Assembly (NCBI GenBank): GCA_018436925.1
Contig: JAHDKI010000006.1
Coordinates: forward strand, 132,692 to 196,691
Direction of reading: 5' to 3'
Length of the DNA stretch: 64,000 nt
DNA from: Syntrophaceae bacterium
GTDB lineage: Bacteria; Desulfobacterota; Syntrophia; Syntrophales; Smithellaceae
The stretch's first letter is position 1, and each line of letters starts with the position of its first letter. The position numbers and the translations under genes were made by a program. Shown here one piece after another: positions 44,982 through 54,098 of this stretch. A model generated the notes under the pieces. The model worked only from the letters and a program-made list of their open reading frames with translations, was not told the DNA's origin and ran no database searches.

Positions 44982-45902
44982 TTATTTCAAGAATCCCTGA
45001 ATAATCCGATTAACGGCTTGATCGTAAGTCAGTCCCAAACTCATCAGCTTGGTCAGCTGATCATTGGCGATTTTCCCGATGGACGCCTCATGCGTCAATT
45101 CGGCGTCGGGATGCTGCGCTTTAAGCGCCGGCATCGTTTCGTTGGACCCCTCATCCATAATGATCGCATCGCACTCGATATGTCCGAAGCATTTGTTTTG
45201 CGCATCAAGGGTTGCGTAAAATATTTGCCGCGAACGGCCCCTCATCACGGATCGTGATATCAGATTCACCCGGCTGGAAGCGCCTTTGAGCGTGATGTTA
45301 TTCTTGGATACGGCCGTCTGGTCACCGTCGGTCAATACACGCTCCGTGATCAACAAAACACTATCGGGGCCCAACGTTGCTTCGTTTAGACGATCGGCCT
45401 CGTCAACGCCGCCCATCTGCGTCAGTTCCATCTGGGCCTGGGCGCCCTCATCCAGAAAAACCCGCGTGGTGGGATTCAGGGACCGTCGCCCCGTGCCTTC
45501 CCCCGTAGCAAAATGCTTCTCCACATAGGTTACTTTTGCTCTTTTTCCGACCTGAAAATCATGAATCCCGGCGTGACCCTCCGCTTGTGATGAGCCGCAG
45601 TGGATTCCGCAGCCCGCCACGATGGTGACATCCGCATCCTCGCCGATGATAAAGGAATTGTATACAACGTCATAAAGGCCGGCCTGACTGAGAATCACGG
45701 GAATATGAACGGACTCGTTTTTCGTTCCAGGCTTGATGGTGACGACAATGCCCGTCCCTTCGGCATTGGTCTCAATGTCGATGTTGGCCGACACCTGACG
45801 GCTCAGAAGTTTTCCGTTCTTTCGAATATTGTAAGCCCCCTTCGGCAACCCTTCCAATTCGGCCACCGTCTTGAGCAGGCTTTTATCTAAAGCATCCAGC
45901 AT
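44982..45902 (-). CDS. SufB/SufD-like Fe-S scaffold of a minimal SUF system
   Basis: 306 residues from ATG 45902, with AAGGAG upstream; starts further upstream would overlap sufC more. It has the SufBD beta-helix fold (GCGIHCGSSQAEGHAGIHDF, SLNPTTRVFLDEGAQAQ) and the C-terminal block HIECDAIIMDEGSNETMP then GLTYDQAVNRIIQGFL. It is much shorter than SufB (about 470) and forms, with the overlapping sufC, the two-gene SufC-SufB module (SMS type) of archaea and anaerobes. It builds Fe-S clusters in the cytoplasm. The start overlaps sufC by 20 bases. No cysteine desulfurase is nearby. Confidence 0.86.
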   Translation of the reverse strand: MLDALDKSLLKTVAELEGLPKGAYNIRKNGKLLSRQVSANIDIETNAEGTGIVVTIKPGTKNESVHIPVILSQAGLYDVVYNSFIIGEDADVTIVAGCGIHCGSSQAEGHAGIHDFQVGKRAKVTYVEKHFATGEGTGRRSLNPTTRVFLDEGAQAQMELTQMGGVDEADRLNEATLGPDSVLLITERVLTDGDQTAVSKNNITLKGASSRVNLISRSVMRGRSRQIFYATLDAQNKCFGHIECDAIIMDEGSNETMPALKAQHPDAELTHEASIGKIANDQLTKLMSLGLTYDQAVNRIIQGFLK

Positions 45903-46644
45903 CCCTTTCTCCTTCGCAGCTGTCACGATATGTGCAAACGCTCAGATCCTCAAGAAGCGGCAAGGCGCCCTCGAGATTTCCATGGTAAGCAATCTTTCCC
46001 GACTGAATGATCAGGACTTCATCCGCCGCTTCCAGAAACGCCCGATTATGGCTGACCACAATCGTGGTCGTCCGGCGTTCGGCCTGCTCTTTCTTCAGCA
46101 GACTGACCATGGGGCCGATCGTCCACAGATCGATGCCGGTATCGGGTTCGTCATAGATCGCCAGTTTCGGGTTGGCGGCGATCGTTGTCGCAAGCTCTAT
46201 CTTTTTGATCTCGCCTCCGGACAGTTTGGCGTCCACCTCCTTGTCCAGAAACGACAGGGGACAGATGCCCACGCGCCCGAGAATACCCAGAAGCTTGTTT
46301 TCATCGTCAATGCCGGTGACGATGGTCAGCAGATCCCTGAAGGTTATGCCCTTGAATCGGGCAGGCTGCTGAAAACTATAGGCGATCCCCGCTTTGGCCC
46401 GTTCCGTGATGGTCAGGTCCGAAATATCCTTTCCTTCGAAGAGAATTTTCCCGCCGGAGACCGGATGAATCCCCATGATTAATTTGGCCAGGGTTGTTTT
46501 GCCGCTTCCGTTGGGACCGGTTATCGCGTAGAACTTCCCCTTCTCGAAGGTAAAGTTGATGCCGTCGATGATATGGCGTTTGAAGGCGGCGCTTTCCGCC
46601 TCCGCATCGTTGACAGTGAAATACAAATCTTTCAGGTCCAGCAT
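45883..46644 (-). CDS. sufC: SufC-like Fe-S assembly ATPase
   Basis: 253 residues from ATG 46644; the longer frame upstream includes promoter sequence. Walker A is GPNGSGKTT, the Q-loop region SFQQPARFKG is characteristic of SufC, the signature is LSGGEIKKIELA, Walker B ends YDEPDTGIDLW and the switch His lies in VVSHNRAF. It drives conformational change of the SufB-like scaffold. The C-terminus is unusual in carrying CTYRDSCEGERDAGCF, three extra cysteines that might bind a metal or cluster. Confidence 0.9.
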   Translation of the reverse strand: MLDLKDLYFTVNDAEAESAAFKRHIIDGINFTFEKGKFYAITGPNGSGKTTLAKLIMGIHPVSGGKILFEGKDISDLTITERAKAGIAYSFQQPARFKGITFRDLLTIVTGIDDENKLLGILGRVGICPLSFLDKEVDAKLSGGEIKKIELATTIAANPKLAIYDEPDTGIDLWTIGPMVSLLKKEQAERRTTTIVVSHNRAFLEAADEVLIIQSGKIAYHGNLEGALPLLEDLSVCTYRDSCEGERDAGCFR

Positions 46645-46681
46645 AATCCCGTTCAGCCCTTGAAGATATTTTGTTGAAATC

Positions 46682-46710
46682 GCTATATTCCGGTTTGTGC
46701 GGTCTGTCAA
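46682..46710 (-). promoter_or_regulatory. Sigma-70 promoter of sufC-sufB
   Basis: On the - strand TTGACA (46705-46710), 17-base spacer, TATAGC (46682-46687). The start would be near 46675, about 30 bases before the sufC ATG. It abuts the terminator of the preceding kinase gene. Confidence 0.72.
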
Positions 46711-46715
46711 TAGCA

Positions 46716-46743
46716 AAGAAAATAAAGGGGTTGATCGAACCCC
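46716..46743 (-). terminator. Rho-independent terminator of the FGGY kinase gene
   Basis: On the - strand GGGGTT-cgatc-AACCCC (46743-46738 with 46732-46727) is followed by the U-rich run TTTATTTTCTTT. The stem is 6 bp. It insulates sufC from the kinase gene. Confidence 0.6.
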
Positions 46744-46758
46744 GATGCGGTCTTTGTT

Positions 46759-48330
46759 CTAGATTTTCCCCGCTCTTTTGGGGTAGCCGGTGATGGCGCG
46801 AATCTCTTCATATAGAGGTTTAAGTTTTTTATACATCTGCATGTAGACGCGCTTGTAGAGTTGATTGTAAATCCGATGGGTCTTTTTATTCGGCTCAAAA
46901 ATATCACCAAGGTGAGTCATCGCTTTAACCGCCGTCGCGAAATCCGGATGCAGGTTCAACCCGACGGCGGCGTCGATCGCCGCGCCCAGCCCCGACGTTT
47001 CATAAACTTTTGGACGAGCGGTCGAAAGCCCGAAGATATCCGCCGTCAGCTGCATGGCGGCATCGCTTTGCGACCCGCCGCCGGAAACGCGAAGCTCCGT
47101 TATGGCGACGCCGCTTCTTTTTTCCTGGCGCTCCTTTCCCTCCCGCAAGGCATAGGCCAATCCTTCCAGAATGGCTCGAAAAAAATGCGCGCGGTTATGC
47201 ACATCGCCAAACCCGATGACGGCGCCTTTGGCTTCCGGACCCGGAACTTTCAAGCCGGGAGACCAGTAAGGTTGAAGGATGAGCCCCATCGACCCGGGCG
47301 GCACATCGTGAAGCAATTCTTCAACCAGCGTTTCGACCTCCACGCCCTGCTCCTGGGCAAGTTGCTGCTCCAACTGGGCAAACTGTTCGGTAAACCAGCT
47401 GACCATCCAGTATCCTCGATAGATTTGGATTTCCAGGCTGTAAGCGTCCGGCACGGCCGACGGATAGGGAGGAATCAGTGGAATAGCTTCAATGTATTTA
47501 TAGTGTGTTGTATTAATTGTGGCCGTCGTGCCGTAACTGAGACAACCGATATGCGGCTCAAGGCATCCCGCGCCGATCACTTCACAAGCCTTGTCGGCGG
47601 CGGCGGCGATCAGCGGCAGCCCTTCCGGAATTCCCGTCTCGGCCGAAGCTGTTTTAGTGATCTGTCCCATTTCACAGGACGGATGGACGAGTTCCGGCAG
47701 CATATGAGGCTCGACCTGCGTCGCCTGCCATTTCCAGCTGAATGAAGAGGCCCATGTTTTCTTTTTGTAGTCAAAGGGCACATAGCCGACCTGGCAACCG
47801 ATGGAATCAACGAAGCGGCCGGTGAGGCGATAGGTGAGATACCCCGACAAAAAGAGAAATTTATGCGTCTGCCTCCACAGATCCGGCTGATGGGTTTTAA
47901 TCCAGTTGCTTTCCGCTTCAGCCTGAAGATAGGCAACCGTCTCCGACATGCCGGATACCTTGAAGGCCAATCCCCAAAGGCCGCCGATCGGCTTGAGCCC
48001 GCTGGTGCGTCTCTGATCGAGCCAGACCATCGCGGGCCGCAACGGCCTGCCGTTTCGGTCCAGGTTCACCATCGTAGCGCGTTGGGTTGTCAGCGTGACG
48101 CCTGCAATCGCGTCCTTTGGCACGCCGCTTTCGCTCCAGAGCATCTGGCAGGCCTGACACAACGATTTCCAGTAGTACTCTGCGTCCTGTTCAGCCCAAC
48201 CCGGCTGGCGGGAATGATAGGGCTTCAAAGGAACGCGTTTTTTGTACAGCAGGCGGCCATGCAAATCAAAAATCAACGCGCGGACGGACTGTGTTCCATT
48301 GTCGATGCTGAGAATGAATTCCTTGTTCAT
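46759..48330 (-). CDS. FGGY-family carbohydrate kinase
   Basis: 523 residues from ATG 48330 with GAGGG upstream. ATPase-fold motifs are [36 protein letters not shown] and the C-terminal [23 protein letters not shown]. The family phosphorylates xylulose, gluconate, glycerol, ribulose or similar sugars. No sugar transporter or partner enzyme stands beside it, so the substrate cannot be named. The lone setting with its own terminator suggests an independent unit. Confidence 0.87.
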   Translation of the reverse strand: MNKEFILSIDNGTQSVRALIFDLHGRLLYKKRVPLKPYHSRQPGWAEQDAEYYWKSLCQACQMLWSESGVPKDAIAGVTLTTQRATMVNLDRNGRPLRPAMVWLDQRRTSGLKPIGGLWGLAFKVSGMSETVAYLQAEAESNWIKTHQPDLWRQTHKFLFLSGYLTYRLTGRFVDSIGCQVGYVPFDYKKKTWASSFSWKWQATQVEPHMLPELVHPSCEMGQITKTASAETGIPEGLPLIAAAADKACEVIGAGCLEPHIGCLSYGTTATINTTHYKYIEAIPLIPPYPSAVPDAYSLEIQIYRGYWMVSWFTEQFAQLEQQLAQEQGVEVETLVEELLHDVPPGSMGLILQPYWSPGLKVPGPEAKGAVIGFGDVHNRAHFFRAILEGLAYALREGKERQEKRSGVAITELRVSGGGSQSDAAMQLTADIFGLSTARPKVYETSGLGAAIDAAVGLNLHPDFATAVKAMTHLGDIFEPNKKTHRIYNQLYKRVYMQMYKKLKPLYEEIRAITGYPKRAGKI

Positions 48331-48470
48331 CAAGTCCCTCACAGATCCTGCTTAATCAGACAGAAAGATTGCTTACGCCGCGCGACGAAACCCTGCGACC
48401 GCCGCGTGGCTTTCCTTATCATTGATTGGAACTTTTTAAAACTCGGAAGATTGGATGGAAGCCTCAAAAA

Positions 48471-48502
48471 TTAAAGAGCAGACCGATCGGTCTGCTCTTT
48501 AA
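48471..48502 (-). terminator. Terminator after the histone-like gene (32-bp perfect palindrome)
   Basis: TTAAAGAGCAGACCGA followed by its exact complement. Read on the - strand, the stem is followed by TTTAATTTTTG, a suitable U-rich tail, 20 bases after the stop of the Lys/Ala-rich gene. Confidence 0.8.
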
Positions 48503-48521
48503 TCATGACTTCTTCACTGGA

Positions 48522-48713
48522 TTACTTCTTGGCAGGCTTTTTTGCGACTTTCTTTGCGGCTTTTTTTGCGACTTTCTTCACCGCCTTCGCGACTTTCTTT
48601 ACGGCCTTCTTCGCGACTTTCTTCACTGCGGCCTTCTTCGCAACTTTCTTTGCAGTCTTTTTCGCGGCGGGTTTCGCAGCCTTCTTCACAACCTTCTTTG
48701 CTGTTGCTGTCAT
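48522..48713 (-). CDS. Small Lys/Ala-rich histone-H1-like protein
   Basis: 63 residues, almost only Lys, Ala and Val with a few Pro and Thr, in repeats such as KKVAKKAVKK and KPAAKKTAKK. It has no acidic residue, so it is extremely basic. Such sequences match the histone-H1-like, AlgP/Hc1-like tails of bacteria and bind DNA without sequence preference. AAAGGAGG lies 9 bases before the ATG. A good promoter and a strong terminator frame it, so it is a separate, probably well-expressed gene. The low-complexity sequence also leaves long open frames on other strands that are not genes. Confidence 0.82.
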   Translation of the reverse strand: MTATAKKVVKKAAKPAAKKTAKKVAKKAAVKKVAKKAVKKVAKAVKKVAKKAAKKVAKKPAKK

Positions 48714-48781
48714 GGGGTATAGCCTCCTTTAATTAAGTTAACTGCCTTCGTCAAATCAGCAATCCTTTTTAATTGGCTGTG

Positions 48782-48810
48782 ATTTTACTGTATTTTTTTT
48801 ATTCGGTCAA
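48782..48810 (-). promoter_or_regulatory. Sigma-70 promoter of the histone-like gene
   Basis: On the - strand TTGACC (48805-48810), 17-base spacer rich in A, TAAAAT (48782-48787). The start would be near 48775 with a leader of about 60 bases. Confidence 0.68.
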
Positions 48811-48885
48811 CAAAAACTACAAAATATTTTTACTTTTTTTTAAAAATTATTCGCCTCTCTGATGCGGCGCGCTTCAAAAAAAACA

Positions 48886-49041
48886 TCATCGATGAAACCT
48901 CCAGAGCATTCCATCATCGCCTGCGGTCGTTTTAACAATACTCGCAAACTCAATCACAGAGGGCTTCTTCAGGTTTTCGACGCGGCCGGTCGTATGACGG
49001 ACATATCCGGCGCCAACGATTCGCCTTGTCAAACATCGCAC
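48886..49041 (-). CDS. Doubtful 51-residue open frame
   Basis: A GTG-initiated frame of 51 codons (49041 down to TGA 48888-48886) has codon use not unlike its neighbours and a GGAAAG very close upstream. Its product is basic, with no motif I recognise. It may be a small protein, a degraded gene end, or chance. Listed because nothing else explains this part of the gap. Confidence 0.2.
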   Translation of the reverse strand: MRCLTRRIVGAGYVRHTTGRVENLKKPSVIEFASIVKTTAGDDGMLWRFHR

Positions 49042-49083
49042 GATCTTTCCGTCGAAAAAAATTTTTAAAAAGATATTTTTTAT

Positions 49084-49836
49084 TTACAGATAGTTTTTTG
49101 CGGCGACAAAACGGTTTGCATAGTATCCGTTGGAAAGAGAATCCACACGGATCATCTTCCCGCTTGACGGCGCGTGAACGAATTGATCCGCGCCGATATA
49201 AATCCCGACATGCGAAACCTTGCCGTGAGTGTTGAGCGCGAAGAAGACGAGGTCGCCTTTCTGCAGATCGTTGCGATTGACGAATTGTCCGGCCTCATAT
49301 TGCCCGGCAGAGTGGCGCGGCAGATCCAGACCGTTGAGTTGATAAACCGTCATGGTCAGGCCGCTGCAATCAAAGCCTTTTTCTGCCGAGGTTCCTCCCC
49401 ACAGATAAGGAACGCCGATGAAATCCCGCGCCGTTTTAACCAGCGACGTTCGAATATAGTCCGTCCCGTATCGCCTTCCTTGAATCGCGGCGTAGTCTTC
49501 GGGCGCGACAATATAGAAGTCTTGGATGATCCCGTCTTTTTGAAGCGTCAGAGCCCGGGCTCTGGCTTGATCTTTGGAAAGGAAATTTCCGAAGCGGACC
49601 TTAAACAGTCCGTCGGAAGCCTTGAAATAGGTGGCGCCCAAACCCTGCGTATTTAATCGCTCGGTCAATCGCGCCGCATTGTCCACCTGAGCGAAAGCGC
49701 CCGCCTGGATGACAAACCCCATCATCGCCAGCGTCTTTGCGGATCCGGGTCTTTCACTGACGGGCTGCGGCGCGGCGCAGGAAACGGCCAGAAAACAGAT
49801 GGCCATGAGCACATTTAAACCGTCAAAGGGCCTCAT
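49084..49836 (-). CDS. SPOR-NlpC/P60 lipoprotein peptidase
   Basis: 250 residues. The signal sequence ends FLAVSC, a near-lipobox with Cys20. A SPOR domain (about 38-112, MGFVIQAGAFAQVDNAARLTE and FKVRFGNF) should bind denuded glycan at division sites. An NlpC/P60 domain (about 125-250) carries the Cys in GFDCSGLTM and His in VSHVGIYIG and FVHAPS. The second cell-wall peptidase of the window, it has SPOR in place of LysM. It follows the CCA-enzyme gene by 21 bases. Confidence 0.9.
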   Translation of the reverse strand: MRPFDGLNVLMAICFLAVSCAAPQPVSERPGSAKTLAMMGFVIQAGAFAQVDNAARLTERLNTQGLGATYFKASDGLFKVRFGNFLSKDQARARALTLQKDGIIQDFYIVAPEDYAAIQGRRYGTDYIRTSLVKTARDFIGVPYLWGGTSAEKGFDCSGLTMTVYQLNGLDLPRHSAGQYEAGQFVNRNDLQKGDLVFFALNTHGKVSHVGIYIGADQFVHAPSSGKMIRVDSLSNGYYANRFVAAKNYL

Positions 49837-49857
49837 ACGTTTCTTTCTCCGTTTTTT

Positions 49858-51201
49858 TTACCTTGGAGACGGCCAATGGCGCATCACAAATGCCACGGCT
49901 TGTTGTCTCGTGTCCAGTCTGTCTTCCAGCTGTTCTTCCTCCACCGCGCGCAAGATCGTTCCGATCAATCGACCGGGAGAAAAACCCAGAGCAATCAAAT
50001 CATCGCCGGTTAAAAGTCTCGGAGGATGCAGGGCTTCATGCTGCAGCTGCCGCAATTGGTCCAGACAGAAGGTGTAGAAATCAAGCATTTGATGGCTGGC
50101 CAGACAATCCAGGCGATGCATTTCCAGATGCCTGCCGAAATCAGGCATGCGCAGGAAACGCCTCAACCTTGCCGGACGCATCTTCGTGACGTTCATAAAA
50201 ACCATGTGATGGGCAATCAAATTGACGATGTCGTCGCGAAGCGTTCTCGAAAACCTCAGGCGCTGCGCGATGGCCGAAGCGATAGATTCTCCCCGCTGGA
50301 CGTGGCCGTAAAAGTGAATTCCCCGCTCATCGACAGTCCGAGTGACGGGCTTGCCCACATCATGCAGCAGAGCCCCCCAGGCCAAAGCCGGATCCGTTTT
50401 CGGCGCCGTTTCGGACGACAGGATGTCGAGCATGATCATGGTATGCGTCCAGACATCGCCTTCGGGATGGAAACGCGGGGGCTGTTCCACGCCCTTCATC
50501 CTTTCCACTTCCGGTAGAATTTGCCGCAACAGGCCGGTTTCCGACAGCAGCTCAACCCCCCGGCGAGCGCCGCCGTGCGTGAGCAATTTCATCAACTCTT
50601 CCGTTATGCGCTCCGCGCTGACCGCGTTGATCTTTTCCGGCTGGCGCTCGATGGCCTTTTGGGTTTCCGGATCGAGAGCGTAGCCGAGATTGGCGGTAAA
50701 ACGAACGGCCCGCAGCATCCGCAGGTGATCTTCCCCAAATCGGACTTCCGGATCGCCGATGGTCCGAAGAACTTTCCGGTCAAGATCGTCGCGACCGCCG
50801 ACATAATCTATGACCTCCCCGCTGAAGGGATCCATCAAAAGCCCGTTGACGGTAAAATCCCTGCGCAAAACGTCTTCTTTGGCCGTGGAAAAAGAAACGG
50901 CTGCGGGCCGGCGGCCGTCTTCATAGACGCCGTCGCTTCGGTACGTCGCCACCTCATAGGCGAGGCCGTCGATCACCACGACGATTACGCCGAACTTCGC
51001 CCCGATGGCTATCGTCCGCTCAAAAAGGCTTCTGACCTGGTCGGGAAGCGCGGACGTGACAATATCGTAATCACCCGGCACAACGCTGCGCAGAAAATCC
51101 CGAACGCATCCGCCGACAAAAAAGGCTTCAAACCCCTCGCGCCTCAGGCGTTCGACAATCGCCAGCGCCCCGATGCGCTTGCTGTCATTCCGATCATCCA
51201 A
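49858..51201 (-). CDS. CCA tRNA nucleotidyltransferase with HD domain
   Basis: 447 residues. The class II nucleotidyltransferase head has GGCVRDFL, GDYDIVTSA, the RRDFTVNGLL motif and EDHLRMLRAVRF. An HD domain follows (TMIMLDIL, LLHDVGKPVTRT), with phosphohydrolase-type His/Asp. It adds or repairs the CCA end of tRNA; a poly(A) polymerase role is the alternative because the families are close, but the HD-bearing form is usually the CCA enzyme. It is separated from thiC by 114 bp in which I see no terminator. Confidence 0.88.
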   Translation of the reverse strand: MDDRNDSKRIGALAIVERLRREGFEAFFVGGCVRDFLRSVVPGDYDIVTSALPDQVRSLFERTIAIGAKFGVIVVVIDGLAYEVATYRSDGVYEDGRRPAAVSFSTAKEDVLRRDFTVNGLLMDPFSGEVIDYVGGRDDLDRKVLRTIGDPEVRFGEDHLRMLRAVRFTANLGYALDPETQKAIERQPEKINAVSAERITEELMKLLTHGGARRGVELLSETGLLRQILPEVERMKGVEQPPRFHPEGDVWTHTMIMLDILSSETAPKTDPALAWGALLHDVGKPVTRTVDERGIHFYGHVQRGESIASAIAQRLRFSRTLRDDIVNLIAHHMVFMNVTKMRPARLRRFLRMPDFGRHLEMHRLDCLASHQMLDFYTFCLDQLRQLQHEALHPPRLLTGDDLIALGFSPGRLIGTILRAVEEEQLEDRLDTRQQAVAFVMRHWPSPR

Positions 51202-51315
51202 AATCGGCCTCCCCCGCCTCTCGCCATGCCGGTCTTACAGACCCCACCAGGTTCCCTTTAGCCTTGCACTCATCGCCTATTGCGCGATGCCCATAGCCTT
51301 TTATCTATTCATCAG

Positions 51316-52587
51316 CTATCGCTTTCCCAGCTTAATGGCGCAGAACTCACCGCACATCGTGCAGCCTTCGTCGTTTGCGCTCTTGCTCTTTTCCAGAAGC
51401 GCGGCTGCCTTTTCCGGATCAAGCGAAACATCCACCTGGCCCTGCCAGTTGAAGGTTTTGCGATATTGCGCCATTTTCAGATCCCGGTCGCGGGCGCCGG
51501 GGTATCCTTTGGCGATATCGGCAATATGCGCGGCAATGCGCGACGCCATCACACCGTCGCGCACATCGGCAAGGGTCGGAAGACGCAAATGCTCGGCGGG
51601 TGTGACGTAGCACAGGAAGTCGGCGCCCGCCGAGCCGGCAATCGCGCCGCCGATGGCGGAGGTGATGTGGTCGTAGCCGGGCGCGATGTCCGTCGGCAAA
51701 GGCCCCAAAACGTAAAACGGCGCGCCCTGGCAGATTTTTTTCTGCAACTGGATATTGGCTTCGATTTCCGTAATCGGCACATGCCCCGGCCCTTCGATCA
51801 TGACCTGCACGCCCGCTTCCCGGGCCCGCGCGGCCAGTTGCCCGAGAACGATCAGTTCGGATACCTGTCCGTGATCGGTGGCGTCGGCGATGGCGCCGGG
51901 ACGCAGTCCGTCGCCCAGGCTTAAAACCATATCATAACGGTGGGCGATCTCGAGCAGGCGGTCGTACTCCTCGTAAAGCGGATTTTCGCGGTTATTGCAG
52001 TGCATCCAGTTGGCCGTCATGGAGCCGCCTCGGCTGACGATGCCCAGCACCCGGCCCTGTTTTTCCACCGCCTCTACGCTGGCGCGATTGACGCCGCAAT
52101 GAACGGTGATGAAATCAACGCCGTCGCGGCCATTTTCTTCGATGACGTCGAACAGATCATCGGCGGTCATATCGGCAATGGCTTTTTTTTGCTCCAGCAT
52201 CTTCACCGCCGCCTGATAGATGGGCACCGTGCCGATGGCGACGGTAGATTTGGCCATGACCGCCTTGCGGATTTCGGCCAGATTGCCGCCGGTGGACAAA
52301 TCCATCACGGCGTCCGCACCCGCCGCAATCGATACGGCCAGTTTTTCGAGTTCCGCATTTAAATCGTTATTGTCTTTCGATGTTCCGATATTGGCATTGA
52401 TCTTCGTGCGCAGACCGCGGCCGATCGCCAGAGGTTTAATCGCCGTATGCCCGACATTCCGGCAGATGACGATCGTGCCGTCCGCCAGCCCCTGCCGGAT
52501 AGACTCCGGCAAAACGCCTTCAATACCCGCACAGACTTTCATGTCCTCCGTTATGATCCCCTGACGGGCTTTTTCCAACTGTGTCAT
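51316..52587 (-). CDS. thiC: Phosphomethylpyrimidine synthase ThiC
   Basis: 423 residues from ATG 52587, with GGAGG directly in front. It is a radical SAM-type enzyme turning AIR into HMP-P, the thiamine pyrimidine. Family blocks include ICRNVGHTAIKPLAIG, MDLSTGGNLAEIRKA, SRGGSMTANWM, SLGDGLRPGAIADATDHGQ and MIEGPGHVPI. The C-terminal cluster motif reads CTMCGEFC (CX2CX3C), the shorter spacing seen in anaerobe and archaeal ThiC. It is the third gene of thiN-thiD-thiC. Confidence 0.97.
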   Translation of the reverse strand: MTQLEKARQGIITEDMKVCAGIEGVLPESIRQGLADGTIVICRNVGHTAIKPLAIGRGLRTKINANIGTSKDNNDLNAELEKLAVSIAAGADAVMDLSTGGNLAEIRKAVMAKSTVAIGTVPIYQAAVKMLEQKKAIADMTADDLFDVIEENGRDGVDFITVHCGVNRASVEAVEKQGRVLGIVSRGGSMTANWMHCNNRENPLYEEYDRLLEIAHRYDMVLSLGDGLRPGAIADATDHGQVSELIVLGQLAARAREAGVQVMIEGPGHVPITEIEANIQLQKKICQGAPFYVLGPLPTDIAPGYDHITSAIGGAIAGSAGADFLCYVTPAEHLRLPTLADVRDGVMASRIAAHIADIAKGYPGARDRDLKMAQYRKTFNWQGQVDVSLDPEKAAALLEKSKSANDEGCTMCGEFCAIKLGKR

Positions 52588-52607
52588 TTTTTCCTCCAAA
52601 AGTCCTC

Positions 52608-53408
52608 TTACATTATTCTTATTGCATTGACAGGCCCGTGGCCTTTTCCCAGGGAAAGCGAACCGGCAATCGCTTCAGTCACGATCCGTTTCGCCTCTTC
52701 TACGGCCCGGGCGACGGGATCGCCTGCGGCCAGCCCGGCGGCCAGTGCCGAGGCAAATGTGCAACCGGTTCCATGCGTGTTTTTAGTTTCGATCCAGTCC
52801 GCTTGAAATTCAAAATACTGTTCCCCGTCGAACAATATATCCGCAACGCCTTTTTTTCGTCTTCCCGGCAGATGGCCGCCTTTGACGACAACCTGTTTGG
52901 CGCCGGTCTTCCGGATGATCGCCGCCGCTTTTTTCATGTCCGCCACCGTCCGGATTTTCACATTTGACAGGACTTCCGCCTCCGGAATATTCGGCGTGAC
53001 CACCAGCGAAAGCGGCAGGAGTTTTTCGACCACCGCCCTGCGCGCCGCATCCTGCATCATGACGCGGCCGCCTTTGGCAATCATCACCGGATCGACCACC
53101 ACGTTTTTCAGACCGAACTGCCGTATCTTTTTGACGACGACCTCCACGGCGGCTCGCGTCAAAAGCATCCCGGTCTTGACGGCATCCGCGCCGATGTCGG
53201 ACAACACCGCATCGATCTGCGCGGCGATGAACTTCCCCGGAACCGGAAAAATATCGCGAACACCGCGCGTATTTTGAGCCGTCAGCGCCGTGATCACGGT
53301 CGTCGCGTAACAGCCGCAGGCGGCCGCGGCTTTAAGATCGGCCTGAATGCCGGCGCCGGCGCCGCTGTCCGAGCCGCCGATGCACAATAGGGTGAAGGGT
53401 CCGTTCAT
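52608..53408 (-). CDS. thiD: Hydroxymethylpyrimidine/phosphomethylpyrimidine kinase ThiD
   Basis: 266 residues. A ribokinase-like fold with IGGSDSGAGAGIQADLKA at the N-terminus, VITALTAQNT, DPVMIAKGG, VTPNIPEAEVL and the C-terminal anion hole HGTGCTFASALAAGLA. It phosphorylates HMP and HMP-P to HMP-PP. It lies 20 bases before thiC and 3 bases after thiN, within the TPP-riboswitch operon. There is no fused ThiE domain. Confidence 0.96.
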   Translation of the reverse strand: MNGPFTLLCIGGSDSGAGAGIQADLKAAAACGCYATTVITALTAQNTRGVRDIFPVPGKFIAAQIDAVLSDIGADAVKTGMLLTRAAVEVVVKKIRQFGLKNVVVDPVMIAKGGRVMMQDAARRAVVEKLLPLSLVVTPNIPEAEVLSNVKIRTVADMKKAAAIIRKTGAKQVVVKGGHLPGRRKKGVADILFDGEQYFEFQADWIETKNTHGTGCTFASALAAGLAAGDPVARAVEEAKRIVTEAIAGSLSLGKGHGPVNAIRIM

Positions 53409-53411
53409 GGA

Positions 53412-54080
53412 TCAGGCCTCGGGGAAAACATCTTTTTTTAGATAACGCACCACCAGCAAATCTCCGGCGTCCACCCGCAGGAATGCCGGAGACGCGATAA
53501 TGATGTTGCTGATGCCGCGCGATTCGGAAAGCGTGAGGTTTTCACGGGCCAGGGGATATTCAAACCCTTCAAGCGTGATGCCTTCCACAACGGGGGTAAG
53601 CGCAAGAAGCGAAACCAGGCAACCCATCGCGTCGTCAAACCGGTTTTCACGACTTGCGACGATCACTTCCGAGTATTCATCGACCAGTCGCACGGGAATT
53701 CCGGCGATTTTCCCCCGAATCAGCAAATGAATATTGGCCAGGGCGTGATCAATCCGCCCGCCCAGAGCTCCCCAGATTTCGATCGTTCGTGGCTTTTGCG
53801 CCAGGGCGTGCTCCAGCGCCAGGGCCGTATCCGTCAGATCTTTACGCGCCGGATGCCGGATGACATTTACGCCGCTTCGTTTGAAGGCTTCCCGTTGCGC
53901 GTCAGGCACAGAATCCATATCGCCGATCAGGATATCCGGCTTCACCCCTGCGGCAACCAAATGCCTCGCGCCGGAGTCGCAGGCGATGATCAGCCGCCGC
54001 TCCAAAGCGTCGATGCGGTTCCTGAAAAAGGATACATCCTCCAGGCGTCCGCCGCTTACGATCACGATGTTTCGAGCCAT
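53412..54080 (-). CDS. thiN: Thiamine diphosphokinase
   Basis: 222 residues. N-terminal catalytic domain with ACDSGARHL, ILIGDMDSV, DLTDTALALEHAL and GALGGRIDHALANIHLL, then a small C-terminal domain with LTLSESRGISNI. It converts thiamine to thiamine diphosphate. ATG 54080 with GAAGAG 8 bases upstream is chosen over TTG 54089. It is the first gene behind the TPP riboswitch and its terminator, so cofactor level controls expression of the whole operon. ThiE, ThiG and the thiazole branch are outside the window. Confidence 0.93.
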   Translation of the reverse strand: MARNIVIVSGGRLEDVSFFRNRIDALERRLIIACDSGARHLVAAGVKPDILIGDMDSVPDAQREAFKRSGVNVIRHPARKDLTDTALALEHALAQKPRTIEIWGALGGRIDHALANIHLLIRGKIAGIPVRLVDEYSEVIVASRENRFDDAMGCLVSLLALTPVVEGITLEGFEYPLARENLTLSESRGISNIIIASPAFLRVDAGDLLVVRYLKKDVFPEA

Positions 54081-54098
54081 ATTCAACACTCTTCAAGC

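Larger units (their letters stand above)
48714..49083. other. 370-bp AT-rich intergenic region upstream of the histone-like gene
   Basis: It holds the promoter of the histone-like gene (48782-48810). An A/T-run-rich part (about 48770-48850) has several A- and T-tracts and may be curved. A possible tiny gene lies at 48886-49041. AT-tracts recur at 49063-49085 just before the NlpC gene end. No other feature is recognised. Confidence 0.5.

Noticed and set aside
48505..48732. Phe/Ala-rich open frames on the + strand across the histone-like gene
   Set aside because: They are complements of the Lys/Ala repeats; only the - strand frame has a ribosome site, promoter and terminator.
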